Assembly: GCA_002405475.1 (NCBI GenBank)
Contig: DHLX01000004.1
Span: 21,008 to 85,007, forward strand
Length of the DNA: 64,000 bases
From: Burkholderiales bacterium UBA4657
GTDB lineage: Bacteria > Pseudomonadota > Gammaproteobacteria > Burkholderiales > Burkholderiaceae_E
Reading direction: 5' to 3'
The notes under the pieces are model-generated. The model was not told the DNA's origin. It saw nothing but the letters and a program-made list of their open reading frames with translations, and did no database searches. Both the position numbers and the translations under genes were made by a program. Positions 1 through 7,999 of this stretch are shown piece by piece. The number at the start of each line of letters is the position of its first letter. Positions within the stretch are counted from its first letter, which is position 1.

Positions 1-245
1 GCAATATCGCGCTCGTTAGCGCGCGACAGCGAACATACCGTCGAGTCTTTGATGGTCGTAGCAATGGCACGAATCGCCTCAAAATCGCCATTTGAACTGG
101 CTGCAAACCCGGCCTCAATAACATCAACACGCAGCCGCTCCAGCTGTCGCGCAATTCGCAGTTTTTCTTCCTTGGTCATCGAGGCGCCAGGACTTTGTTC
201 GCCATCGCGCAAGGTAGTGTCGAAAATGATGAGTTTGTCAGCCAT
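1..245 (-). CDS. leuA: 2-isopropylmalate synthase, N-terminal part (runs off the window)
   Basis: First committed enzyme of leucine synthesis; it condenses acetyl-CoA with 2-oxoisovalerate in the cytoplasm. The 81 visible codons begin at ATG 245-243, preceded by a GGAG ribosome site, and carry the family signature FDTTLRDGEQSPGASM near residues 8-23, where the Arg and Asp belong to the metal/substrate site of the HMGL-like TIM barrel. The next motif, VIEAGF, is also present. The gene is cut by the window edge, so the regulatory C-terminal domain cannot be judged. It lies downstream of psd-pssA in the same direction as the ilv genes and uses the 2-oxoisovalerate that the ilv pathway makes. Confidence 0.95.
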   Translation of the reverse strand, partial: MADKLIIFDTTLRDGEQSPGASMTKEEKLRIARQLERLRVDVIEAGFAASSNGDFEAIRAIATTIKDSTVCSLSRANERDI

Positions 246-455
246 GAAGTTCTCCAATTAAAGTGTGTCAGCCAGCCTTGTGAGCCAGGGACGGGTACTA
301 CGGGGTGGGAAAGTAATTTATCTGCGCGCCGGGCGCAGCAGAAATAGCGCCAGTCCTGACAGGTAGCTGGCGTAGAAAGTTGCAGAAAGAGTTTTGACGA
401 AGCTGCTCATTAGCAAACTATAACCGATGCCGGCGTGTGGTGCAAGCTGTACGAT

Positions 456-1310
456 TTACGAATTATTGCGGCTATCCTGGTCTGAATCAGAATCGACCTG
501 GGTCGAAACCAATGAGGTCGGTTCACCCCGGTACCGTCGCCAAAGATACAAAAAATACCCCGACAGTCCATAAGCACAAAAGGCTGCAAACAGCATGGTC
601 GGCGGATCATAAGCAACTGCAACAAAAATAAGTGCAATGATGACCATCACGACAAAAGGCACCGATTTTCTCAGGTTGAATTCCTTCCCACTGTAAAAAG
701 GAACATTGGACACCATGGTCAAACCAGCATAAACGGCAAAGCCCCATGCCAGCCAATTAACGTCACGCCCGGAAATCTGATAATCATGCAGGATCCAGAC
801 TAATCCGACGACCAGACCCGCGGCTGCCGGTGACGGCAACCCTTGAAAATAGCGCTTATCGACAACATCAATATTGGTATTGAAACGAGCCAGTCTCAGA
901 GCCGCGCAAGCCACATAAATAAAAGCTGCTATCCAGCCGAGTTTCCCCATGCCCTTGAGTGCCCATTCGTAAATGATCAAAGCCGGGGCAGCACCAAACG
1001 TCACCATATCAGACAGAGAGTCATACTCGGCACCAAAGGCACTTTGAGTGTTAGTCATACGGGCAATACGCCCATCCAGACCGTCAAATATCATGGCAAT
1101 AAAAATACTGATAGCTGCCACTTCGAAACGCTGGTTCATGGCCTGAACGATGGCAAAAAAACCGCAAAACAGGGATGCAGTAGTCAGCAAATTGGGTAGC
1201 AGGTAAATGCCGCGTCGTCTCGGCAAACCATGCACATCATCGCGTTTGAAGCGCGACAGCCGACTTAGTAACTGGCTATTATTCCTGAATTTTCGACGTG
1301 GAAAGCGCAT
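456..1310 (-). CDS. pssA: CDP-diacylglycerol--serine O-phosphatidyltransferase
   Basis: Integral membrane enzyme that makes phosphatidylserine from CDP-diacylglycerol and L-serine, the first step toward phosphatidylethanolamine. The 284-residue protein has the CDP-alcohol phosphatidyltransferase signature D-G-x2-A-R-x8-G-x3-D-x3-D, visible from FDGLDGRIAR through GAEYDSLSD, followed by several hydrophobic helices. The frame stays open upstream to about 1493, but that stretch lies inside psd and reads like noise. ATG 1310-1308, seven bases after the psd stop, gives the usual family start (MRFPRRKF) and length. It follows psd, which uses its product. The C-terminal tail is hydrophilic and Asp/Ser-rich. 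Confidence 0.93.
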   Translation of the reverse strand: MRFPRRKFRNNSQLLSRLSRFKRDDVHGLPRRRGIYLLPNLLTTASLFCGFFAIVQAMNQRFEVAAISIFIAMIFDGLDGRIARMTNTQSAFGAEYDSLSDMVTFGAAPALIIYEWALKGMGKLGWIAAFIYVACAALRLARFNTNIDVVDKRYFQGLPSPAAAGLVVGLVWILHDYQISGRDVNWLAWGFAVYAGLTMVSNVPFYSGKEFNLRKSVPFVVMVIIALIFVAVAYDPPTMLFAAFCAYGLSGYFLYLWRRYRGEPTSLVSTQVDSDSDQDSRNNS

Positions 1311-1317
1311 GACGGGC

Positions 1318-1962
1318 TTATAGCTCTGCCAACAGGGTTGTACTGGCATGGACTTTATCACCAATGGCAACCAGTGGCTTGGCCTCAAGCGGCAGATAAA
1401 CATCGACGCGTGAGCCAAAGCGGATGAAGCCATAACGCTGACCGCGTTTGAGTTCGTCGCCCGGCTTGACGTAACACAAAATTCGGCGCGCAATCAGCCC
1501 TGCCACCTGCACGCTGGTCACGCATTTGCCCTCGGGGGTCTGAATCACAATCGCGTTGCGCTCATTTTCGGTCGAGGCTTTATCCAGGTCGGCATTGACA
1601 AACTTACCGGGGAAATATTGTACCTGGCTGATTTTTCCATCCACTGGTACACGGTTGCTATGAACGTTAAACACGTTCATGAAAACGCTGATTTTGAGTG
1701 CATCACGGTCGGCATAAACATCACGTGTCTTTTCTATCGCGACAATACGTCCATCTGCAGGTGACAGCACTGCATTCTGCTGGGCGGGAATAGAGCGCGC
1801 CGGGTCGCGAAAAAATTGCACCACAAAAATGAAGGCAACCCAAGCCGGTAACGCCCACCAGAAAGAAACTAGCACGGTCAGCAATAAGGCCAGCGCCAGG
1901 GTAAAGCCGACAAATGGCCAGCCTTCGCGGGCAATCAGGGGGTGGGGGTAGGAATTATTCAT
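1318..1962 (-). CDS. psd: Phosphatidylserine decarboxylase proenzyme
   Basis: Converts phosphatidylserine to phosphatidylethanolamine. At 214 residues it is the short bacterial form. One or two N-terminal hydrophobic helices (about residues 17-48) anchor it to the inner membrane. The FGSR motif near residues 181-184 marks where these proenzymes cleave themselves between Gly and Ser to form the pyruvoyl group. The VHSNRVPVDG segment near residue 100 is a conserved active-site stretch. Its start overlaps the stop of the upstream SIMPL gene by one base (TGATG), and pssA follows seven bases downstream, so the two phospholipid genes are co-transcribed, with product order reversed relative to the pathway. 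Confidence 0.94.
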   Translation of the reverse strand: MNNSYPHPLIAREGWPFVGFTLALALLLTVLVSFWWALPAWVAFIFVVQFFRDPARSIPAQQNAVLSPADGRIVAIEKTRDVYADRDALKISVFMNVFNVHSNRVPVDGKISQVQYFPGKFVNADLDKASTENERNAIVIQTPEGKCVTSVQVAGLIARRILCYVKPGDELKRGQRYGFIRFGSRVDVYLPLEAKPLVAIGDKVHASTTLLAEL

Positions 1963-2687
1963 CAGGGCTTAACTCGAATCCTAGCGGTGAAAGATAAAGA
2001 CTGACGTGAGTCACCCGGCTCAAACTTGCTTTCCGCCACTTCGCCGGCTGCTGCACGTGCCATCATGGCTGCCGGGGGTCTCGGCAAAAACGGGCGCTCG
2101 GCATTAGCCAGATTGATTTCCTCTATTTCGACATCTTTTTCGGTTTTTCCCAGGGCCTTGGCCACCACTGCCATACGTGAGCGGAAATCGACAAAAGCCA
2201 TGTCAAGTAATTGGGCATCGAGTTTTCTTTGCGCCTCACGCGACAGACCAAAAACCACGCCACTAACGGCGGCAACCGTCTGCACACGGGCTACGGTTTT
2301 TTCCAGTTGCGACAGATTTTTGGTCGTCATCATGACTTCTTGCCTGACTTGCCAGGCCGTGATGGTGCGACCATTATTGGCGTATTGCGGGTAGGTACTA
2401 TAACCCGTGGTTCGTAATTCAGCACCCGGGTCGGCCTGTTTGATACGCTCGATGGTCTCGCGTGTTTTTTTATTGGCCTGAGATGCCGCTTCAGCGCGGT
2501 CGGCATGCTGTTCCTGAATAAAAAAACTGACACGCGCCTCGTCGTTATCGACGAAGGTTTCAGCCTGCGCCTGCAGGAGTACGACTGTTCCAGGTCTAGC
2601 GGCAGTTGTCGTCTGAGCCAGTGCGGCAGTCAGTCCTGACAAGTTCAGTGCTGATAGCAGGATTGCCGCCTCAAGGACTTTTTTCAT
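1962..2687 (-). CDS. Exported SIMPL-domain (DUF541) protein
   Basis: A 241-residue protein with a signal peptide (about residues 1-24, ending ALA-Q) and one SIMPL/DUF541 domain covering most of the rest. The family is periplasmic or outer-membrane associated; E. coli YggE belongs to it and is linked to oxidative stress, but the biochemical role is unsettled. The TGYSTYPQY stretch near residue 96 and the Ser/Thr-rich beta pattern are typical. The AGGAG ribosome site lies eight bases before the ATG, and that start overlaps the upstream lipoprotein stop as ATGA. The link to psd downstream may only be operon housekeeping. Confidence 0.85.
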   Translation of the reverse strand: MKKVLEAAILLSALNLSGLTAALAQTTTAARPGTVVLLQAQAETFVDNDEARVSFFIQEQHADRAEAASQANKKTRETIERIKQADPGAELRTTGYSTYPQYANNGRTITAWQVRQEVMMTTKNLSQLEKTVARVQTVAAVSGVVFGLSREAQRKLDAQLLDMAFVDFRSRMAVVAKALGKTEKDVEIEEINLANAERPFLPRPPAAMMARAAAGEVAESKFEPGDSRQSLSFTARIRVKP

Positions 2688-2905
2688 CGTGCCTGCTCCT
2701 CGATTTTACGCTGCATTTCCTGATTACGCTCCTGTTGCTGCTGCTCAACGGCCTTGGCTTTGTCCAAAGCCTGTTTTTGTGGTTCAAACAGCTTTACAGG
2801 TGCCTGATCGGTTTCAGACTTGCCACAAGCTGTCAGCAAACCCAAGGCTGCCAGCAGCAAGGCAGCCTTGATCAGGCAACGTACATGAGTCATCAGCACG
2901 GTCAT
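2684..2905 (-). CDS. Small putative lipoprotein
   Basis: A 73-residue protein with a lipobox, LLTAC, whose Cys is near residue 27; after processing a mature peptide of about 47 residues would remain attached to a membrane. The mature part is Gln/Glu/Lys-rich (AVEQQQQERNQEMQRKIEEQ) and probably a single helix or coiled coil. An alternative start four codons in (MTHVRC) also leaves the lipobox intact. It sits nine bases after ilvC and overlaps the SIMPL gene start by four bases, suggesting translational coupling. I do not recognise a named family. Lipoprotein is read from the sequence; any function is unknown. Confidence 0.7.
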   Translation of the reverse strand: MTVLMTHVRCLIKAALLLAALGLLTACGKSETDQAPVKLFEPQKQALDKAKAVEQQQQERNQEMQRKIEEQAR

Positions 2906-2914
2906 GGCTTGAAT

Positions 2915-3931
2915 TTAATTACGTGATTTGTCCACCAGCTTGTTGGCTTTAATCCACGGCATCATATTGCGCAGTTTTTCGCCAACAACTTCAATTTGAT
3001 GTTGTTCGGTTAAGCGGCGACGGCTGATGAGCGTTGGTGCGCCGGCCTTGTTTTCCAGAATGAAGCTCTTGGCGTATTCGCCGGTCTGGATGTCCTTCAG
3101 CGCCTGGCGCATGGCATTTTTACTTTCCTCGGTAATAACACGTGGCCCGGTAACATACTCACCGTACTCGGCGTTATTCGAGATCGAATAATTCATGTTG
3201 GCAATGCCGCCCTCATACATCAGATCAACAATGAGTTTGAGTTCATGCAAGCACTCAAAATAGGCCATTTCTGGCGCGTAACCCGCTTCCACCAGGGTTT
3301 CAAAACCGGCCTTGACCAATTCTACACAACCACCGCACAACACCGCCTGCTCTCCGAACAGATCAGTTTCGGTTTCTTCACGGAACGTGGTTTCAATAAT
3401 GCCCGCCTTGCCGCCGCCGTTGGCAGCGGCATAGCTTAAAGCAATATCGCGGGCGGCGCCGGACTTGTCCTGATAGACCGCGATCAAATGCGGCACACCG
3501 CCACCCTGTTTATAGGTATTGCGCACGGTATGACCGGGCGCTTTCGGTGCCACCATCCAGACGTCAATGTCTTCACGCGGAACCACCTGGCCGTAGTGCA
3601 CATTGAAGCCATGAGCAAAGGCTACCGAGGCACCCGCTTTCATGTTGGGGGCTACGTCCTTGTTGTAAACATCGGCAATCTGCTCATCGGGCAGCAAAAT
3701 CATGACGACATCAGCCACTTTGACGGCGTCGGCAATTTCGGCCACTTTCAAACCCGCTTTTTCGGCCTTGACCCAGGAGGCGCCATTTTTACGAACTGCT
3801 ACCGTCACCTTACAACCTGAATCATGCAAATTCAGGGCGTGCGCATGACCTTGCGATCCATAGCCCACGATGGCGACATTTTTTCCTTTGATCAGAGACA
3901 GGTCGGTGTCTTTGTCGTAATAAACTTTCAT
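2915..3931 (-). CDS. ilvC: Ketol-acid reductoisomerase (NADP+)
   Basis: Isomerises and reduces acetolactate or acetohydroxybutyrate in valine, leucine and isoleucine synthesis. The 338-residue length is that of the short class I enzyme. The Rossmann motif GYGSQGHAHALNLHDSG is at about residues 24-40. The knotted C-terminal domain supplies the acidic metal ligands (for example the ETDLFGEQ segment). An in-frame ATG lies ten codons upstream, but ATG 3931-3929 gives the conserved MKVYYDKD start. It is third in the ilvB-ilvN-ilvC order, 26 bases after ilvN. Confidence 0.97.
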   Translation of the reverse strand: MKVYYDKDTDLSLIKGKNVAIVGYGSQGHAHALNLHDSGCKVTVAVRKNGASWVKAEKAGLKVAEIADAVKVADVVMILLPDEQIADVYNKDVAPNMKAGASVAFAHGFNVHYGQVVPREDIDVWMVAPKAPGHTVRNTYKQGGGVPHLIAVYQDKSGAARDIALSYAAANGGGKAGIIETTFREETETDLFGEQAVLCGGCVELVKAGFETLVEAGYAPEMAYFECLHELKLIVDLMYEGGIANMNYSISNNAEYGEYVTGPRVITEESKNAMRQALKDIQTGEYAKSFILENKAGAPTLISRRRLTEQHQIEVVGEKLRNMMPWIKANKLVDKSRN

Positions 3932-3957
3932 GATTGCCCTTTCGTTATCGTTAGTGT

Positions 3958-4449
3958 TCAAACTCGCAGAATACGCTCACCGCGCCCAATACCAGAAGCA
4001 CCAGTACGCACCGTTTCCAGAATCGCGGAACGATCTATTGCCTCGATGAAGGCATCGAGTTTACTCTGATCGCCGGTCAGTTCAATCGTGTAAGCCTTGT
4101 CGGTAACATCGATAATACGGCCGCGAAAAATATCAGCCGTACGTTTTATTTCTTCGCGTTCCTTGCCGACAGCGCGTACTTTAATCAGCATCAATTCGCG
4201 TTCAATATGCGCACCTTCGCTCAAATCGACTACCTTGATGACCTCAATCAGACGATTCAGATGCTTGGTAATCTGCTCAATCACGTCATCGTTGCCCAGA
4301 GTGACGATGGTCATACGTGACAGGGTATTGTCTTCGGTAGGTGCTACAGTCAGACTTTCGATATTGTAACCACGCGCTGAAAACAAGCCAACGACGCGCG
4401 ACAGTGCGCCCGGCTCGTTTTCGAGCAAAACAGAAATAATGTGTCGCAT
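3958..4449 (-). CDS. ilvN: Acetolactate synthase small (regulatory) subunit
   Basis: Regulatory partner of the large subunit at 4529-6286; it binds valine for feedback inhibition and stimulates catalysis. The 163-residue protein has an N-terminal ACT domain (about residues 3-78) with the typical opening HIISVLLENEPGALSRVVGL and the RGYNIESLTV segment, then the ALS_ss C-terminal domain ending near the GxSGIGRGER stretch. This is the long small-subunit type (often called ilvH) seen in betaproteobacteria. It begins 79 bases after the ilvB stop. Confidence 0.96.
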   Translation of the reverse strand: MRHIISVLLENEPGALSRVVGLFSARGYNIESLTVAPTEDNTLSRMTIVTLGNDDVIEQITKHLNRLIEVIKVVDLSEGAHIERELMLIKVRAVGKEREEIKRTADIFRGRIIDVTDKAYTIELTGDQSKLDAFIEAIDRSAILETVRTGASGIGRGERILRV

Positions 4450-4501
4450 AACAATCAGTCCTTGGATTTAACCTATGATGAATTTATCGGTCGCAGCGCT
4501 T

Positions 4502-4511
4502 GTGGCGCCAC
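4502..4511. repeat. 10-bp perfect palindrome in the ilvB-ilvN gap
   Basis: GTGGCGCCAC is its own reverse complement and sits in the 79-base gap between ilvB and ilvN. Conserved cis-regulatory RNAs (the ilvH motif) have been described upstream of ilvH/ilvN in betaproteobacteria, so this gap could hold one. I cannot score the covariance model by eye, and a 10-bp GC-rich palindrome may be incidental. Confidence 0.3.
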
Positions 4512-4528
4512 GCCAGGTCTTTTTGATC

Positions 4529-6286
4529 CTATAACTCTTCCGAACCCAATAACATTTCGGTCAAGCCCTTACCCGCTTTCACCATAGGCCAGACGTTTTC
4601 GCTTTGGTCGGTAATGAAGTCCAAGAATACCAGCCGGTCTTTATTGGTGGTGAAAGCCTCGTGCAGAGCCGGCTCAACGTCCTGCGGCTTGTCAATACGC
4701 ACACCAATGTGGCCGTAGGCTTCTGCCATTTTGACAAAATCCGGCAGCGCGTCCATGTACGACTCCGAGTAGCGTGAACCATAATCAATTTGTTGCCATT
4801 GCCTTACCATACCCAAATAACGATTGTTGAGCAAAATGATTTTCGGACTCAAACGATATTGCTTACAGGTGCTTAGTTCCTGAATACACATTTGTATTGA
4901 ACCTTCACCCGTAATGCAGGCGACCTGGGCTCCGGGGTTGGCCATTTGCACCCCCATAGCGTAGGGCAAGCCAACACCCATGGTGCCCAAACCACCAGAG
5001 TTAATCCAGCGCCGGGGTTGATCAAACGGATAGTACTGCGCTGCCCACATTTGATGCTGACCCACGTCAGAGGTAATGAAAGCCTCGCCTTGTGTCACGC
5101 GCCACAAGGCTTGAACAACCGACTGCGGTTTGATGACTTCATCGCTGGTTTTGTATTTCATACAGTCAATGGCACGCCATTGCTCAATCTGCGCCCACCA
5201 ATCGGCCACTTTGGGATTGGTTTTCTGCCCCGATGTCATTTGTTGCGTCAGGATTTCGAGCAGATCCTGCAACACATCGTATAGATTGCCCACGATCGGC
5301 ACATCGACTTTGACGCGCTTCGAAATGGACGAAGGGTCGATGTCAATGTGGATGATTTTGCGCGCATTTTGCGCGAAATGTTTGGGGTTGCCGATCACAC
5401 GATCATCAAAACGCGCGCCAACAGCCAGCAGCACATCGCAATGCTGCATAGCCATATTGGCTTCATAAGTACCGTGCATACCGAGCATGCCAACAAATTT
5501 TTTGTCGCTGGCGCGATAGCCACCCAGACCCATCAAGGTATTGGTACAGGGAAAACCGAGCTTATCGACCAACTGATTAACCAGACCAGCAGCATCGGCC
5601 AGGATCACGCCACCGCCGGTATAAATCATCGGGCGCTCGGCACCCATCAGTAAGGCGGCGGCCTTCTTGATCTGGCCTAAATGACCTTTACTGACCGGGT
5701 TGTAAGAGCGCATTTCAACTTTTTCTGGGTACTCGAAGCGGCACTTGGCAATCGTAATGTCTTTGGGAATATCGACCAGCACCGGGCCTGGACGCCCCGA
5801 CTTTGCAATGTGAAAGGCTTTGCGCATGGTTTCAGCCAGATCACGCACATCTTTCACCAGAAAGTTGTGCTTGACGCACGGGCGCGTAATACCAACCGCA
5901 TCACACTCCTGGAACGCATCCTGGCCTATGGCATGACTCGGTACTTGACCGGAAATCACGACCATCGGGATTGAATCCATGTAGGCAGTAGCCAGCCCAG
6001 TCACTGCATTGGTGACGCCTGGGCCGGATGTAACCAGTGCCACACCAATTTTCTTGCTGGAGCGGGAATAGGCATCGGCAGCGTGGACCGCGGCCTGCTC
6101 GTGTCGTACCAGAATGTGCTGAAACTTGTCTTGCTTGAAGATTTCGTCGTAGATGTAGAGAACTGCGCCGCCGGGATAGCCGAACACATGTTCGACTCCT
6201 TCTTCAGCCAGGCAACGGCAGACAATTTCCGCACCAGTGAGTTCCTGGGTCGAGGTTTTCAAAACCTCAGGGTTAAAAGCGTCCAT
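4529..6286 (-). CDS. ilvB: Acetolactate synthase large (catalytic) subunit
   Basis: ThDP- and FAD-dependent enzyme that condenses two pyruvates, or pyruvate with 2-oxobutyrate, to start valine and isoleucine synthesis. The 585 residues carry the full three-domain pattern: the Pyr domain with catalytic Glu63 in RHEQAAVHAADAY, the central FAD domain (about 200-335), and the PP domain with GEG at 460-462 and NN at 487-488 for Mg-ThDP. The ATG is preceded by AAAGGA. A promoter fits at 6418-6446. Belongs with the small subunit immediately downstream. No truncation or missing key residue seen. Confidence 0.97.
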   Translation of the reverse strand: MDAFNPEVLKTSTQELTGAEIVCRCLAEEGVEHVFGYPGGAVLYIYDEIFKQDKFQHILVRHEQAAVHAADAYSRSSKKIGVALVTSGPGVTNAVTGLATAYMDSIPMVVISGQVPSHAIGQDAFQECDAVGITRPCVKHNFLVKDVRDLAETMRKAFHIAKSGRPGPVLVDIPKDITIAKCRFEYPEKVEMRSYNPVSKGHLGQIKKAAALLMGAERPMIYTGGGVILADAAGLVNQLVDKLGFPCTNTLMGLGGYRASDKKFVGMLGMHGTYEANMAMQHCDVLLAVGARFDDRVIGNPKHFAQNARKIIHIDIDPSSISKRVKVDVPIVGNLYDVLQDLLEILTQQMTSGQKTNPKVADWWAQIEQWRAIDCMKYKTSDEVIKPQSVVQALWRVTQGEAFITSDVGQHQMWAAQYYPFDQPRRWINSGGLGTMGVGLPYAMGVQMANPGAQVACITGEGSIQMCIQELSTCKQYRLSPKIILLNNRYLGMVRQWQQIDYGSRYSESYMDALPDFVKMAEAYGHIGVRIDKPQDVEPALHEAFTTNKDRLVFLDFITDQSENVWPMVKAGKGLTEMLLGSEEL

Positions 6287-6417
6287 GATCGAGTCCTTTC
6301 AAGGTGCATGGCAGATTGATTGGGCTTCCTGTCCCGCCTTGTGGCACGGGTTCGGAGACGCATAATGAGCCTCAGGAACCTTGACGGCACCATTGAGCTC
6401 GTTACGCGGAAACCGCT

Positions 6418-6446
6418 ACATTATTGCATTGCAGCGCTTTGGTCAA
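6418..6446 (-). promoter_or_regulatory. Putative sigma70 promoter of the ilvBNC operon
   Basis: On the minus strand a TTGACC box (6446-6441) is followed after exactly 17 bases by TAATGT (6423-6418), a good match to a housekeeping promoter. It would start transcription near 6411 and give a leader of about 125 bases before ilvB. Short frames in the leader are Arg-rich rather than rich in Val, Leu or Ile, so a classical leader-peptide attenuator is not evident. Confidence 0.6.
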
Positions 6447-6514
6447 GGCGCAACGCGAATTGCTTTGATAAACTACGCCGTTTTGAGCTCTGAACCTCCT
6501 CTGAACCTCTTTAG

Positions 6515-7081
6515 ATGGCCACTCGCCAGGAACTTTCCAAGTTTTTAGCCAGCGTTGAGCGTCGTGCTTACAAACAAGCACTTTTTTCGGTACGGAGCGA
6601 GGAATGCGCCCTCGACATCGTACAAGACGCCATGCTGAAACTCGCCGAAAAATATGGTGACCGCTCGCCAGATGAGTTTCCTATGCTGTTTCAGCGCATC
6701 TTACAAAATGGTGTTGTGGATTTTTTCAGACGTCAAAAAGTCCGCAACACCTGGGTCAGTTTTTTTTCTGCGTTTAGTCACGATGAATCCGGCGAAGAAA
6801 TCGATCTTTTGGAAACTTTGCGAACCGATTCAGGGTCTATTCTGGCGGAAAGTGCGGCAGATCATGCCTCTCGCGGCCAAATCATGCGAATTATCGAACT
6901 GGAGCTGACACGCCTGCCCGCTCGTCAACGAGAAGCCTTCCTCATGCGTTACTGGGAGGAGATGGATGTTGCTGAAACAGCCGCAGTAATGGGTTGTTCC
7001 GAAGGCAGTGTCAAAACTCACTGTTCGCGTGCGACAAACGCGCTGTCGCTGGCTTTAAAAGCGCGAGGTATCGAATTATGA
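6515..7081 (+). CDS. ECF-type RNA polymerase sigma factor
   Basis: A 188-residue sigma factor with the two-domain ECF layout: region 2 at about residues 10-80 (ALDIVQDAMLKLAEKY, then the DFFRRQKVRN segment) and region 4 at about 128-180 (LPARQREAFLMRYWEEMDVA and the helix-turn-helix GCSEGSVKTHCSRA). Cytoplasmic; directs RNA polymerase to a small regulon. The following genes, overlapping by ATGA or GTG junctions, encode a one-helix membrane protein and an exported protein, so a membrane-held anti-sigma arrangement is plausible. It is divergent from ilvB. No convincing ECF autoregulatory promoter with standard spacing was found upstream. Confidence 0.9.
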   Translation: MATRQELSKFLASVERRAYKQALFSVRSEECALDIVQDAMLKLAEKYGDRSPDEFPMLFQRILQNGVVDFFRRQKVRNTWVSFFSAFSHDESGEEIDLLETLRTDSGSILAESAADHASRGQIMRIIELELTRLPARQREAFLMRYWEEMDVAETAAVMGCSEGSVKTHCSRATNALSLALKARGIEL

Positions 7082-7521
7082 AAAAGTTTCAGATCAAAAA
7101 CAGCCCGGTTCAAACTCGCGCTCAGGAAGCGCGGATTGATGCTCTTGCACTCAAAATCAGGCAGTATCTTCAAGCCGGCTCTGAACAGCTTGATGGCGAT
7201 GTCCTGGCTCAACTCAAAGCAGCACGTGAACGCGCGCTGGATCGGCAAAAAAAAGAACAGGACGTGTTGGTTCTGGCACAAGCCCCCGTCTATCAAGGTA
7301 CCGATATTCTCACCATATCACCCTCATGGTGGAAAAAAGGTTTGGGATGGATACTGCCAGCCTTGATTCTATTTTTTGCCTTATTCGGTGCGAATCAATG
7401 GCAGGAGGCGCAACGGATTGACGAATTGGCCGAAATCGATGCCCTGATTCTGTCTGATGATCTGCCGCTATATGCGCATCTGGATCCCGGCTTTGTCGCG
7501 AAGTTGCAAAGCGGTGAATAA
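7078..7521 (+). CDS. DUF3619 family membrane protein, possible anti-sigma factor
   Basis: A 147-residue protein starting at ATG 7078, overlapping the sigma factor stop as ATGA. Residues 1-85 are soluble, Gln/Arg/Lys-rich and helical (LALKIRQYLQAGSEQL, LKAARERALDRQKKEQ). One hydrophobic helix spans about residues 89-107, and a short acidic tail of about 40 residues follows, ending in DLPLYAHLDPGF. This matches DUF3619, a family typical of Burkholderiales beside such sigma factors. The layout resembles a single-pass anti-sigma factor with a cytoplasmic N-terminal domain, but no known anti-sigma motif (for example the zinc HxxxCxxC) is present, so that role is inference. Confidence 0.8.
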   Translation: MKKFQIKNSPVQTRAQEARIDALALKIRQYLQAGSEQLDGDVLAQLKAARERALDRQKKEQDVLVLAQAPVYQGTDILTISPSWWKKGLGWILPALILFFALFGANQWQEAQRIDELAEIDALILSDDLPLYAHLDPGFVAKLQSGE

Positions 7522-7999
7522 ACTGCATACCTGGCTGTCGATTTTGCTGTTGTTCGCAGCGGGTGCGATAGCCCCGCCGGTTCATGCCAAGGTCAATTGG
7601 AACGACCTTAATCCACAACAAAAAGAAGCTCTGTCTCCGCTATCGGAAGTCTGGTCCGGTCTGGAAGAAACCAGGCAGCGTAAATGGCTGGAATTCAGTC
7701 GACGTTACGAAAAAATGTCGCCTCAGGAAAAAGAGCGCGCCCACGAACGCATGAAAGACTGGGTCAATCTGACGCCGGAACAGCGTCAAAAAGCTCGCGA
7801 AAATTTCCGTGAGGCCAAACGTTTACCGGCTGAAGAGCGGCAGAAAAAATGGGAAGACTACAAACAGCTTCCAGACGAAGACAAAAAACGCCTGGCAGAA
7901 CAGGCACGAGAACGGCGACAGGCTGGCGCTGCGAAACCTCCTGGCACTAATACACTCCGACCCATGCCAGCACCCGCAGACAGCAAATCGAAACCCTGA
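7514..7999 (+). CDS. DUF3106 exported protein with 18-residue helical repeats
   Basis: Starts at GTG 7514, overlapping the DUF3619 end by eight bases; the longer upstream frame is inside that gene. The signal peptide covers about residues 1-25 (VHA cut). The mature part is highly charged. Leu or Met followed by Pro within one or two residues recurs at 32, 68, 86 and 104, with a Leu-led unit at 50 in the same register, giving a period of exactly 18 residues (five turns of helix); another LP follows at 119. Typical units are LTPEQRQKARE and MSPQEKERAHE. These look like LTxxQ-type motifs of periplasmic stress proteins (CpxP/Spy), a resemblance only. The tail is Pro/Ala/Lys-rich. 161 residues. 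Confidence 0.82.
   Translation: MNKLHTWLSILLLFAAGAIAPPVHAKVNWNDLNPQQKEALSPLSEVWSGLEETRQRKWLEFSRRYEKMSPQEKERAHERMKDWVNLTPEQRQKARENFREAKRLPAEERQKKWEDYKQLPDEDKKRLAEQARERRQAGAAKPPGTNTLRPMPAPADSKSKP

Noticed and set aside
318..410. A 30-codon minus-strand frame (MSSFVKTLSATFYASYLSGL) between pssA and leuA
   Set aside because: It has a plausible hydrophobic helix, but no ribosome site and too little length to judge; left unannotated.
456..1493. A 345-codon frame for pssA starting inside psd
   Set aside because: The first 61 codons lie in the psd gene and do not resemble the family; ATG 1310 is the likely start.
6375..6404. GGAACC followed by CGTTA upstream of the ECF sigma gene as an autoregulated promoter
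   Set aside because: The spacing is about 19 bases, longer than the usual 15-17, and the region is also the ilvB leader.
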